From Candidatus Woesearchaeota archaeon (GTDB taxonomy: Archaea > Nanobdellota > Nanobdellia > Woesearchaeales > UBA10216): a stretch of 15,050 bases of DNA. Positions 7,010 to 13,800 of the stretch are shown piece after piece. The notes under the pieces are model-generated. The model was not told the DNA's origin. It saw nothing but the letters and a program-made list of their open reading frames with translations, and ran no database searches. How positions within the stretch are numbered: position 1 is the stretch's first letter; each line of letters begins with the position of its first letter. Location: the NCBI GenBank assembly GCA_023269295.1, contig JAHFTU010000021.1, forward strand, positions 1-15,050. Reading direction: 5' to 3'. The translations under genes were made by a program, and so were the position numbers.

Positions 7010-8229
7010 TGCAGTTGTATCCTCCTTTCTTCCTTGTAATTTTCAATCAGCCCGAATATGTTCCTGCTGCCAAGCTTTTTCCTTGCCTCCGCCAGCCGCT
7101 CCCTGTCTGCCGCTGCAAAATTTTCGGCTTCCATGGCGATTATTCCCTCTGCGGTCATTGCAGTCAGCCCGGCATCGCGCAATATCCTGGCAACAGCCTG
7201 GCTTATTTTTTTCCTTGTTAATATAGTGACATTTCTTTCGCTCAGGTAGTCCAGAGTTTTTTCGCTGAAGCTGTCGGGGTTTTCTACGAGCACAATGTCG
7301 TTCTCGCCAATATCAAGCACACCATTCTTCTGCTGGAGCTCCTCAAACCCGAGAGTGTTCAGCTTTTTTACCGCAATGTTTCTTGCTGCGGCAATTCTTT
7401 CAAGCTGTCGCATTTCAGCCTTCAGCATGGCAATGTGCCTGTCCTTCTCGTTTAGCATTCTCTGCAGTTTTATCAAAAGCTCGCCGCGGTTCTTTTCCTT
7501 CTCGTCTGATTTTTTCTGGAGCGCAGCATCGCTTTCTCGTTTTTTGATTGACCTTTTTGCTAAAAAGGTCATGCGGCGCTCTTTCTCAGCATTTTTTATT
7601 CTTCCCAGCAGTTTGCTGACATAGCCCCTGAGTATTTCGTTTTCCTTTTCCACTCTCTTGAGCTGCTTTGCTTCAATAGTTTCAGTTTTTTGCGCAGCTG
7701 GGCTCTTTTCCTCTGCCGGTGCTGCAGCTGTGACTTTTTCTATAGCTGGCTTCTCTTCTTCCTGTGCCATGCGCAGGGCATCCCTTATGTTCCTGCCTGT
7801 CATTACAACTGTGTTTGTGACTTCCCTGAAAAATTCAGGCTTGCCTTCCTGCTGCAGCACCTTTTCTATCTTTTGCAGGAGCGGCTCAAGCTCCTTGTAT
7901 GCGTACAGCGCTGCCGCGAGCGAGTCTTTCTCGTGCTGGTTGCCTGCGAAGCCGCGCGTCATGCTGTCTTTCTCGGCCACTGGCAGGTCATAGCCTGGCT
8001 GCATTATCTTTGCCCCTGTCTTTGCAGCTATTTTTTCAATGAGCTGCGGGCATTTCTGCTTGTCTGTGCCTATGGCAAGGACGCTTCCGAGCTGGACAAC
8101 CTCCTCGACAACGCTGTTGAGCTCAAGCTGCTTTGAAGACCGCATTTTAAGAACTTTCCCGGTTGTGTCCAGCACAGCATACCCTGTTGTTGTCCCGGGA
8201 TCCACCCCAACTATTAATAGTTCCCTCAT
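7006..8229 (-). CDS. DUF460 family protein, RNase H/RuvC-like fold with coiled coil
   Basis: A 407-residue protein. The ATG at 8229 is chosen because the RNase H-like first strand begins there (MRELLIVGVDPGTTTGYAVLD) and a TATA box lies 28 nt upstream; the longer frame to 8307 would run through that promoter. Residues 1-120 form the DUF460 domain, with D10 in VDPGTTTG and KDSLAAALYAY near its end, as in RuvC/YqgF-like nucleases. Residues 155-285 are Ala/Lys/Glu-rich and coiled coil; residues 305-407 are a second small alpha/beta domain. Archaeal DUF460 proteins are known mostly as uncharacterised; a role on structured nucleic acid is inferred from the fold. Residues 220-230 (MTFLAKRSIKK) are encoded by palindromic element copy B, in frame within the coiled coil. 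First gene of a coupled operon with the MoxR and VWA genes. Confidence 0.82.
   Translation of the reverse strand: MRELLIVGVDPGTTTGYAVLDTTGKVLKMRSSKQLELNSVVEEVVQLGSVLAIGTDKQKCPQLIEKIAAKTGAKIMQPGYDLPVAEKDSMTRGFAGNQHEKDSLAAALYAYKELEPLLQKIEKVLQQEGKPEFFREVTNTVVMTGRNIRDALRMAQEEEKPAIEKVTAAAPAEEKSPAAQKTETIEAKQLKRVEKENEILRGYVSKLLGRIKNAEKERRMTFLAKRSIKKRESDAALQKKSDEKEKNRGELLIKLQRMLNEKDRHIAMLKAEMRQLERIAAARNIAVKKLNTLGFEELQQKNGVLDIGENDIVLVENPDSFSEKTLDYLSERNVTILTRKKISQAVARILRDAGLTAMTAEGIIAMEAENFAAADRERLAEARKKLGSRNIFGLIENYKEERRIQLQ
7540..7574 (-). repeat. Palindromic element, copy B (in frame inside DUF460 gene)
   Basis: Arms GACCTTTTT (7550-7558) and AAAAAGGTC (7562-7570), loop of 3 nt, with the same flanks as the other copies (GCAT on one side, AATCAAAAAA on the other). 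It is read through by the DUF460 gene and encodes MTFLAKRSIKK, residues 220-230, within a charged coiled-coil stretch where an insertion would be tolerated. Confidence 0.85.
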
Positions 8230-8253
8230 CTGTTCCGCAGTATGCCCCGCTGA

Positions 8254-8261
8254 TTTAAATA
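8254..8261 (-). promoter_or_regulatory. TATA-like box of the DUF460-MoxR-VWA operon
   Basis: TATTTAAA on the minus strand, centred about 28 nt before the ATG at 8229, so a leaderless mRNA is predicted for the first gene. It supports 8229 as the start. The 106-bp gap to the divergent lipoprotein gene holds both promoters. Confidence 0.6.
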
Positions 8262-8306
8262 GGTATCTGCATCGCCATTGGCTGCGGCTGCAGAAGTTTC
8301 GATACA

Positions 8307-8313
8307 TTTATAT
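8307..8313 (+). promoter_or_regulatory. TATA-like box of the lipoprotein gene
   Basis: TTTATAT centred about 26 nt before the ATG at 8336, predicting a leaderless transcript. It rules out the longer open frame that begins at 8039, which also overlaps the DUF460 gene. Confidence 0.6.
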
Positions 8314-8335
8314 TTGCAAAGCCCTTGCTTCTGGC

Positions 8336-8791
8336 ATGCGCAGAAAAGTAAAAGCTTTTTTTTTAGCTGTAATTGTTGTGGTGCTGTTTTTAATTGGCGG
8401 CTGCACTAGAAATGCGACCAGTGAGGCAGGTGCCATTCAAAACGCAACCAGCGAGTTTTCAGAAAAAGGCACTTTGGCCGGTACAGTTACTATTGGCCCT
8501 CTCTGTCCTGTGGAGCGCGAGCCTCCTGACCCAGGGTGCCGGCCTACCGATGCCACTTACAAGGCCTGGCCCATTGCACTCTTTACTCCAGATAAGAAAG
8601 CAGAAATAATCAAAATTGTGCCAAGCCTCAACGGAACTTTCAGCATTGAGCTTCCGGTGGGTGACTATGTTGTTGGCCTTGAGAAGAGCCAGGCTTCCGG
8701 AATCGGGAGAAATAACCTGCCTGTAAATATTACAATTAAAGTAGGAGAAAACTTAACTCTCAACATAAACATTGATACAGGAATAAGGTAG
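8336..8791 (+). CDS. Small exported lipoprotein
   Basis: A 151-residue protein. It has a basic N-terminus (MRRKVK), a hydrophobic core (8-20) and a lipobox-like IGGC (20-23), so Cys23 should become the lipidated first residue outside the membrane. After a short linker with two sequons (N26, N36), residues 46-150 form a beta-rich domain with GTLAGTVTIGPLCPVE, two cysteines (C57, C68) and ELPVGDYVV, a pattern seen in many uncharacterised prokaryotic lipoproteins and resembling a carboxypeptidase-regulatory-like beta sandwich. No catalytic motif is visible, so binding or structural use is likelier. It is transcribed alone and converges on the CorA gene with 2 bp between the stop codons. Confidence 0.78.
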   Translation: MRRKVKAFFLAVIVVVLFLIGGCTRNATSEAGAIQNATSEFSEKGTLAGTVTIGPLCPVEREPPDPGCRPTDATYKAWPIALFTPDKKAEIIKIVPSLNGTFSIELPVGDYVVGLEKSQASGIGRNNLPVNITIKVGENLTLNINIDTGIR

Positions 8792-8793
8792 TT

Positions 8794-9774
8794 CTACAGC
8801 CAGTCGTTTTTCTTCGCGTAGAGCAGGATTGCGACCATTACGACCAGCGTGAACCCTGTTATGGCGTAGAAGCCCCAGTTATACTGCTCGAGGGGTATAT
8901 TTCTGAAGTTCATGCCGAAGATGCCTGATATGAGCGTTGGTATGAGGAGTATGAGGCCGTATGCCGCGAGCCTTTTCATTACCATGTTGAGGTCGTTGGA
9001 GATTATTGCCAGCCTGTTGTTGACTCCTGTTGCGTAAACAGTTAGCGTGTCGCTAAGCATTTCCTTTTGCGCTGCGGCAACGTCTACCTGGTGCAGGAAG
9101 GTCTCGTGGACGTCGCCAAGCAGCCTTATGCTTTCAGGGTCTATTGGCACATGCGCCACTCCCATCCTTATGAGTGAAATGACCCTTGTTGTTGCCCAGA
9201 ACTGCCTGCTCAGCTTGTAAAGCTGCGACTTAATGTAAATTATGTCATCCACCTTTATCCTGGCTTCTTTTTCAAACACTGCAGCCTTGAACTCTATTTC
9301 TTTAATCTGCTCCTCTACCTTTCCAAGGACTTCGTAGTTTTCGTCAACGTCTTCCTGGAGGAAGTTGCAGAAGATGTGGGCGATGCTCCTTACCTTTGAT
9401 TTTCTGAATTCCTCGTAAAGGTTTTCAACAAGCCCGTCGTAGTAATCTGAGTTTTTTGACGATGCAACCACGAGGCACTTGTCCGTAAGCACGAAAAGGA
9501 GGTTGGAGAATTCTATCTTGCCATTTTCTAGGTATACCGCCCTCATCGTGAACTGGAACGGCACTGTTATGTACCTTCTTGAGTGTGTTTCCTTTGCCAG
9601 GTTTGCCATTGGCTTCTTGTCAAATCTGAAGTCAGAAGCAGCTTTCTCAATTTCCTCATTGCTCGGCTTGCTCAAGTACATAAGAAGGTAGTCTTTCTTT
9701 CCCAGTTTGGGATAATCAGGCCCTGTGCCTTTCTTTACCGAGCCTTTCTCATTAAACAGGACGTACCTAATCAT
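8794..9774 (-). CDS. corA: CorA-type Mg2+/divalent metal transporter
   Basis: A 326-residue protein of the CorA/2-TM-GxN family. It has a soluble N-terminal alpha/beta domain (1-150), a long helical stalk (150-270), TM1 (about 268-288) ending in the signature GMN (287-289), a short outside loop, and TM2 (about 301-319) followed by the usual basic C-terminus (KKNDWL). The family forms pentameric channels moving Mg2+, or Co2+/Ni2+ in some members, into the cell. Length is normal. An AGGAAGG-like ribosome site (about 9779-9785) lies just before the ATG, and a TATA-like box at 9842-9849 predicts a leader of about 45 nt. The metal cannot be told from the sequence. Confidence 0.92.
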   Translation of the reverse strand: MIRYVLFNEKGSVKKGTGPDYPKLGKKDYLLMYLSKPSNEEIEKAASDFRFDKKPMANLAKETHSRRYITVPFQFTMRAVYLENGKIEFSNLLFVLTDKCLVVASSKNSDYYDGLVENLYEEFRKSKVRSIAHIFCNFLQEDVDENYEVLGKVEEQIKEIEFKAAVFEKEARIKVDDIIYIKSQLYKLSRQFWATTRVISLIRMGVAHVPIDPESIRLLGDVHETFLHQVDVAAAQKEMLSDTLTVYATGVNNRLAIISNDLNMVMKRLAAYGLILLIPTLISGIFGMNFRNIPLEQYNWGFYAITGFTLVVMVAILLYAKKNDWL

Positions 9775-9841
9775 TTGCCTTCCTCTTTTGGTCGTCGCTT
9801 CTTCAGCGGCTCTAACTGTAGTCTTGTTTAACTTTGTGCCT

Positions 9842-9849
9842 TATTTAAA
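9842..9849 (-). promoter_or_regulatory. TATA-like box of the corA gene
   Basis: TTTAAATA on the minus strand, about 70 nt before the ATG at 9774. The start site would be near 9819, leaving a short leader that carries the Shine-Dalgarno site. Weaker alternatives lie nearby in this AT-rich stretch. Confidence 0.4.
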
Positions 9850-9892
9850 CTTTGGCTTTTTAAACTTGGCAGCGGAGCTCTTGCGGCAACTA

Positions 9893-9899
9893 TTTATAT
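9893..9899 (+). promoter_or_regulatory. TATA-like box of the rtcA gene
   Basis: TTTATAT centred about 26 nt before the ATG at 9922, so the mRNA is predicted to be leaderless. This favours 9922 over the in-frame TTG at 9916. Confidence 0.6.
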
Positions 9900-9921
9900 C
9901 CGCAGCAGCAGCTGATTGTTT

Positions 9922-11031
9922 ATGATTAAAATAGACGGCAGCTATCTTGAGGGCGGCGGCCAGGTTCTCAGGACAGCACTTGCATTCTCCTCGCTGCTTC
10001 TGCAGCCTTTTGAGATAAGCAATATAAGGAAGGGAAGGCCTAACCCGGGGCTTCAGCCGCAGCACCTTGCCTGCATCAGGGCCCTGGAGGAGCTGTGCAA
10101 TGCCTCTTCAGAGGGTTCTGCGCTGAATTCAACAGCAGTTAGGTTTTTCCCTGGAAAGCCGCAAGCCCGCACATTGAGCGTTGACATTGGCACTGCCGGC
10201 TCTGTTACCTTGCTGCTGCAGGCGCTTCTGGTTCCGGCCATGTTTGCTCCCGGCAAGGTGCGCCTTAAGCTCACTGGCGGCACAAACGTGTCCCACAGCC
10301 AGCCTGTTGAGTATTTCAATAGTGCCTTCCTTCCTCACCTTGGCAGCTTTGGCAAGTTTGGCTTTTCCCTCCTGCAGCGCGGCTATTTTCCAAAGGGCAG
10401 TGGCAGGGCAGAGCTTGAAATAAGGCCGGATTTCCACCTCAGCGACTACGATACTTTTGCCGATCTTCGTAAAGCAGTTTCGATGCAGTTACATGGCGTA
10501 AACTTGTCTGAGCGGGGAAAGCTCCTGAAAATAACCGGCGTGTCGCACGCTTCAGCTGATTTGAAGGGGGCTGATGTTGCAGAGCGGCAAGCCAGGGCTG
10601 CGAAGGTTTCAATCCAGCAGCAGCTTAGCATAGCGTGTCCAGTGATAATCCAGTCAGAATATTCAAATTCGCTGTCAACAGGCTCTGGGGTAAGCCTGTT
10701 CGCGCACTTTGCCGCAGTCGGGAAAGATGAGCCAGACCGAACCCATCCAATTATCCTCGGTAGCGATTCCCTTGGCGAGCGGGGCAAGAGGGCTGAAGAT
10801 GTTGGGCAGGAAGCTGCAGCAGGCTTAATAAGGGAAATTGCCTCAGGAGCATGCGTGGACCACTATCTCGCAGACCAGCTGATTCCCTTCATGGCAATTG
10901 CTGGCAGCGGCAAAATTCTCACATCAGAAATAACCGGCCACTGCCTCACAAACATCTTTGTGGTTGAGCAGTTCCTCGGCAAGTGCTTTGATGTTGATAA
11001 GGAAAAAAAATTGATAGCAGCTGTTGCGTAA
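9922..11031 (+). CDS. rtcA: RNA 3'-terminal phosphate cyclase RtcA
   Basis: A 369-residue protein with the RtcA signatures: GSYLEGGGQVLRTAL (6-20), RKGRPNPGLQPQHL (36-49), GTAGSVTLLLQ (90-100), LTGGTNVSHSQP (117-128), RGYFPKGSGRAEL (153-165) and the C-terminal DHYLADQLIPF (313-323). H314 corresponds to the catalytic histidine that is adenylylated. The enzyme uses ATP to convert an RNA 3'-phosphate to a 2',3'-cyclic phosphate in the cytoplasm, linked to RNA repair or processing. Length is somewhat above the usual 340 residues. No rtcB is in the window. It is transcribed alone and converges on the coiled-coil gene, with 9 bp between the stops. Confidence 0.95.
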   Translation: MIKIDGSYLEGGGQVLRTALAFSSLLLQPFEISNIRKGRPNPGLQPQHLACIRALEELCNASSEGSALNSTAVRFFPGKPQARTLSVDIGTAGSVTLLLQALLVPAMFAPGKVRLKLTGGTNVSHSQPVEYFNSAFLPHLGSFGKFGFSLLQRGYFPKGSGRAELEIRPDFHLSDYDTFADLRKAVSMQLHGVNLSERGKLLKITGVSHASADLKGADVAERQARAAKVSIQQQLSIACPVIIQSEYSNSLSTGSGVSLFAHFAAVGKDEPDRTHPIILGSDSLGERGKRAEDVGQEAAAGLIREIASGACVDHYLADQLIPFMAIAGSGKILTSEITGHCLTNIFVVEQFLGKCFDVDKEKKLIAAVA

Positions 11032-11040
11032 AGTGCACGC

Positions 11041-12483
11041 CTACTTGAGTGACGCCAGCTTCAGGTCAGCTTCCACTTCGAGAATCTCGTACTCTATCTG
11101 CTTCTTTTCGTTGTTTGTCATGTATACCGTGTCAAATACTGACTGTACTTCGTGCAGGGCACTCTGCGCTTCGTCCATGTTGTTCTGGCGTATGTGCTGC
11201 TTGGCCTCTTCAAGAAGCTCCTCAAGCCTTTCCTTGCCGTATGCTCCTGCAAGCCTGAAGTCCGGCATTCCAGCCAATCTGCCCTGGGGCTCATTGCCGC
11301 CGATTTGCATTCTTTCAGTGCTTTCCTGGCTGTAAAGTTCCTCCCTCACCAGCGCCTCTTCTTTTTCATTCCTGTTCTTGTGCTTTCTTATGAATTCCTC
11401 AAATTTTTTGCTTTCAAGCTCGCCTTTCTGCTTTATCAGCTCGTATCTTTTTCTTGTCAACTCCAGTCTCTTGCTGTTCAGCTCCTCTTCCTGCCGCGTG
11501 AGCTCTTTTTCAGTCCTTTCCAGCTCCTCGTCTTGCCTTATGAGAGCAGGGCCTTCATAGTCGTTGTAATTCTCTGTTTTTAATCTTGCTTTGCTTCTGG
11601 AAACTTTGAACTCTCTTAACTTTCGGTTGGTTGCAGCCAGGCTTGCCTGCTCAAGTTCTTCATTATCATCTTTAATGGTACCTTCGTGCATTTCGGCTGG
11701 GGCTGAAGTTTCTTCCCATTTTGCGTGGTGCGGCTCAGGCTCAAATTCCTCTGCGCTTGGGGCAGGCAGTTCATTCTGCTTGAAGTCTTCCACCCTCGGC
11801 ATTTCTATCGGCGTTTCCAGGTCTTCATCAATCGGCTCTATTGTGTCTTTGCTTTCTGGAAGCTGTTTTCGCTCTTCCTTTGGTTTCTTTCCAAACAGCC
11901 TGGAGAAAAGCCCGTGCTTCTGCCCTGTTGTCTGCAGCTTTTCTTCAAAAGAATCATAAGGTGATTTCATGTTTTGCAGCTCCTCTCCAAGTTCAGGCAT
12001 GTCCGACAGTTCAAGCTTAGGCGTTCTTCCGGTTTTCTTCTGAGGCAGTTGTTCGGCTGCAGTCTTTCCTTTCAGCGAAGTCTTTGTTCTGGTTGATGCT
12101 TTCCTCGCAAATTTAAGCGCCTTGATTTCCTTTTCTATTGCCTTTGCAGCCAGCATCTTGCCTTTGGCCTGCCTCAGCTTCCTTGCAAGCTCGCCATCAT
12201 TTAGTATCTCCTGTACCCATTCTGCTATTTCATTCCTTTCAGGGTTCACGTGCTCCTTGTAGTCTGCAGCTTTCATTTTTTTCAGCGCAGCGGCAAGCTC
12301 CTTCAGCCCGGTTACGGCAGTGCCGTTGCTGAGCCATAATGCCAGCTCCGGCTCTACCTGCTCTTTTACGCCTTCGGCTGTTTCCGCAGCTCCTGCCAAG
12401 TCTACATTTTTCAAGAATTCCGGCTCTTCCGGCGGAAGCCGTATAGTCTCGCCTTTCTTCTTCAAAAACCCAAATAAGCCCAT
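11041..12483 (-). CDS. Coiled-coil protein with DUF5752-like domain
   Basis: A 480-residue protein from the ATG at 12483, which begins the common archaeal-type N-terminus MGLFGFLKKK and has a GGGG-type ribosome site just upstream; an extension to 12522 is possible but lacks support. Residues about 45-110 (ALWLSNGTAVTGLKELAAAL, then HVNPERNEIAEWVQEIL) match the pattern of the archaeal DUF5752-like helical domain. A low-complexity charged linker follows (130-280), with a second GLFSRLFGKK motif at 191-200 that echoes the N-terminus. Residues 315-385 are a strong coiled coil, and 415-475 are a helical hairpin domain. There is no transmembrane helix; the two GLF-type motifs could be amphipathic membrane-contact helices (inference). 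The function is unknown. It has a divergent promoter region with the zinc-ribbon gene. Confidence 0.8.
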   Translation of the reverse strand: MGLFGFLKKKGETIRLPPEEPEFLKNVDLAGAAETAEGVKEQVEPELALWLSNGTAVTGLKELAAALKKMKAADYKEHVNPERNEIAEWVQEILNDGELARKLRQAKGKMLAAKAIEKEIKALKFARKASTRTKTSLKGKTAAEQLPQKKTGRTPKLELSDMPELGEELQNMKSPYDSFEEKLQTTGQKHGLFSRLFGKKPKEERKQLPESKDTIEPIDEDLETPIEMPRVEDFKQNELPAPSAEEFEPEPHHAKWEETSAPAEMHEGTIKDDNEELEQASLAATNRKLREFKVSRSKARLKTENYNDYEGPALIRQDEELERTEKELTRQEEELNSKRLELTRKRYELIKQKGELESKKFEEFIRKHKNRNEKEEALVREELYSQESTERMQIGGNEPQGRLAGMPDFRLAGAYGKERLEELLEEAKQHIRQNNMDEAQSALHEVQSVFDTVYMTNNEKKQIEYEILEVEADLKLASLK

Positions 12484-12510
12484 GCTTCCCCTTTTTTTGT
12501 GATAATCCCC

Positions 12511-12520
12511 AACTATAAGC
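12511..12520 (-). promoter_or_regulatory. Candidate TATA boxes of the coiled-coil gene
   Basis: GCTTATAGTT on the minus strand would start transcription close to the ATG at 12483. A second candidate, CTTAAATAG at about 12566-12574, would give a leader near 60 nt and keep the GGGG ribosome site in the mRNA. The sequence alone does not decide between them. Confidence 0.3.
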
Positions 12521-12592
12521 AAGCTGATAATTTCACGCTTGCTGTTCCGTAAACCGGCGTTTCAGCTATTTAAGCTTTTGCTTTCGTTCGGC

Positions 12593-12631
12593 TTTTTGAT
12601 TGACCTTTTTTTTCGCAAAAAGGTCATGCAA
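12593..12631 (-). repeat. Palindromic element, copy C (intergenic)
   Basis: Arms GACCTTTTT (12602-12610) and AAAAAGGTC (12617-12625) with a 6-nt loop, flanked on the minus strand by GCAT and AATCAAAAAG. It lies between two divergent genes, just upstream of the TATA box of the zinc-ribbon gene. The loop is 3 nt longer than in the other copies, which keeps the reading frame through the element. Confidence 0.85.
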
Positions 12632-12634
12632 AGC

Positions 12635-12643
12635 TTTTTAAAT
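12635..12643 (+). promoter_or_regulatory. TATA-like box of the zinc-ribbon/aEF-1beta operon
   Basis: TTTTTAAAT, about 50 nt before the ATG at 12690, predicts a start near 12665 and a leader of about 25 nt. That leader carries GGTGA (12680-12684), a good match to the archaeal anti-Shine-Dalgarno, 5 nt from the start codon. Confidence 0.5.
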
Positions 12644-12689
12644 GCCCTGCGGTTCCTCGGGTTTGCTAATATTTGTGCTGGTGATTTGA

Positions 12690-12857
12690 ATGACTACGTT
12701 TTGCAGTTCTTGTAAGAAGCAGGTAACGAACGAGAGGGGCACTGCCAGCTTTAGCTGCCCTGGTTGCGGCAAGACTGAGTTTGTCAGGTGTTCCAGCTGC
12801 CGCGCAAACGCTGTTCGCTACATGTGCCAGGAGTGCAAATTTTCAGGCCCAAACTAA
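12690..12857 (+). CDS. Small zinc-ribbon protein (HVO_2753-like), translation-linked
   Basis: A 55-residue protein too short for many gene finders. It has four CxxC knuckles: CSSC (5-8), CPGC (23-26), CSSC (34-37) and CQEC (46-49), enough for two zinc sites. The pattern and length match the archaeal predicted zinc-ribbon RNA-binding proteins of the HVO_2753 type, which are often encoded directly before aEF-1beta. That is the case here: the stop at 12855-12857 is followed by one base and then the ATG of aEF-1beta. A GGTGA ribosome site fixes the start. A role in translation is inferred from linkage and family. Confidence 0.88.
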   Translation: MTTFCSSCKKQVTNERGTASFSCPGCGKTEFVRCSSCRANAVRYMCQECKFSGPN

Positions 12858-12858
12858 A

Positions 12859-13134
12859 ATGGCTACTGTCATCGTTTCTTTGAAGATAATGCCTTCTTCT
12901 CCTGATGAGGACCTTGATTCTATAAAGTCTGCTGCTGCTAAGATAATAGCAGAATTTGGCGGCACAGTGGGCAAGACCGAGCTTGAGCCGATTGCGTTTG
13001 GGCTTAAGGCCATTGTCTTCATGTTTGCCATGGCCGAGAGCATCGGCGATACCGAAGGATTGGAAGCAAAGATAGCATCCATCCATGGCGTCAACAGTGT
13101 TCAGGTAACTGATGTCAGAAGGGCGGTCGGTTAG
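12859..13134 (+). CDS. ef1B: Translation elongation factor 1-beta (aEF-1beta)
   Basis: A 91-residue protein of normal archaeal length. MATVIVSLKIMPSSPDEDLDSI, EPIAFGLKAIVFMFAMAE and the ending GVNSVQVTDVRRAVG match archaeal EF-1beta, a ferredoxin-like alpha/beta domain. It acts as the nucleotide-exchange factor of aEF-1alpha, releasing GDP in the elongation cycle. The frame is open upstream to 12781, but the ATG at 12859, one base after the zinc-ribbon stop, starts the conserved domain and indicates a coupled two-gene operon. Its stop codon lies 1 bp from that of the convergent two-TM protein gene. Confidence 0.95.
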   Translation: MATVIVSLKIMPSSPDEDLDSIKSAAAKIIAEFGGTVGKTELEPIAFGLKAIVFMFAMAESIGDTEGLEAKIASIHGVNSVQVTDVRRAVG

Positions 13135-13135
13135 T

Positions 13136-13753
13136 TTATTGCGCTATTATGAGCTGTTTCAGCCTTTCAAACTCTTCCTGTGTTATTGTGTCTTTCACAT
13201 ACTTGTCGGTGAGGCCCTGTGCCTCCAGAATTGCTGACTGCCTGCTGAGCTGGCTATGCAGGTTGACTATCCTCTTGTAGTGCTCTGCCTTTTCTTCCTG
13301 CTTTAGCTGGCCATACTGCTGTTTTATGATGCTGTAAAGCGCGAAAGCGTCAGCATGGTTTCCTGCCTGAATTGCGTCCTCTGCTTTTTTTACTGCATCT
13401 GTTATCTTTGGCGCAATTCCGCCTTTGGCGGAATGCGCAATCGGGCTTTGCCCGATTTGCGCGCTTTTCTCCCTTATCTCGGTGTAAGTGTTCTGCCCTA
13501 CCCTTGCCACAATGACAAGCGCTGCTATTGAAACAAGCCCAAATAGCAGTGCGCTCATGGCTGCCTGCAGGCCCTCTACCTGTTTTGCACCTGTAGCTAC
13601 AGGAGCCGTGACTTTGCCTGTGACCGCCGCAAATTCGGCTTTGGTGAAATTCTTTTTGGCCACTGCGAATCCGCTTATCGTGTTTGCGGCAAAGAAGGTT
13701 CCTATGACTGAAAAAATGATTGCAGTTAAGATTATGACGTGCCCAGCCTTCAT
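13136..13753 (-). CDS. Two-TM membrane protein with cytoplasmic helical domain (unknown)
   Basis: A 205-residue protein from the ATG at 13753, which has a GGGG ribosome site 5 nt upstream; the in-frame TTG at 13786 is less likely. TM1 is about 5-30 and could be a signal anchor; TM2 is about 63-85; the segment between is short and probably outside. Residues 98-116 (AQIGQSPIAHSAKGGI and neighbours) are encoded by a double-hairpin DNA element. The C-terminal part (118-205) is helical: AEDAIQAGNHADAFALYSIIKQQY then EEKAEHYKRIVNLHSQL, a MIT/TPR-like hairpin, and an end (DTITQEEFERLKQLI) resembling a SHOCT-like short helical motif. I do not recognise a named family. The helical hairpin resembles the C-terminus of the 480-residue coiled-coil protein. 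Confidence 0.75.
   Translation of the reverse strand: MKAGHVIILTAIIFSVIGTFFAANTISGFAVAKKNFTKAEFAAVTGKVTAPVATGAKQVEGLQAAMSALLFGLVSIAALVIVARVGQNTYTEIREKSAQIGQSPIAHSAKGGIAPKITDAVKKAEDAIQAGNHADAFALYSIIKQQYGQLKQEEKAEHYKRIVNLHSQLSRQSAILEAQGLTDKYVKDTITQEEFERLKQLIIAQ
13411..13462 (-). repeat. Tandem double-hairpin element, two 24-bp units, in frame
   Basis: GCGC recurs exactly every 24 bp (13411, 13435, 13459). Unit 1 holds ATTCCGCC (13416-13423), TTT, GGCGGAAT (13427-13434). Unit 2 holds AATCGGGC (13439-13446), TTT, GCCCGATT (13450-13457). Each unit is thus GCGCA plus a perfect 8-bp hairpin with a TTT loop, with different arm sequence in each. The whole is 48 bp, 16 codons, read in frame as AQIGQSPI then AHSAKGGI in the two-TM protein. 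Confidence 0.85.
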
Positions 13754-13800
13754 TTTTGCCCCTTTTTCGCTTGCCTTCCTTACCAATATCGTCCTGTTGT

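Noticed and set aside
8039..8335. N-terminal extension of the lipoprotein reading frame
   Set aside because: It overlaps the start of the DUF460 gene and both promoters. The ATG at 8336 begins a clear lipoprotein signal peptide 26 nt after a TATA box.
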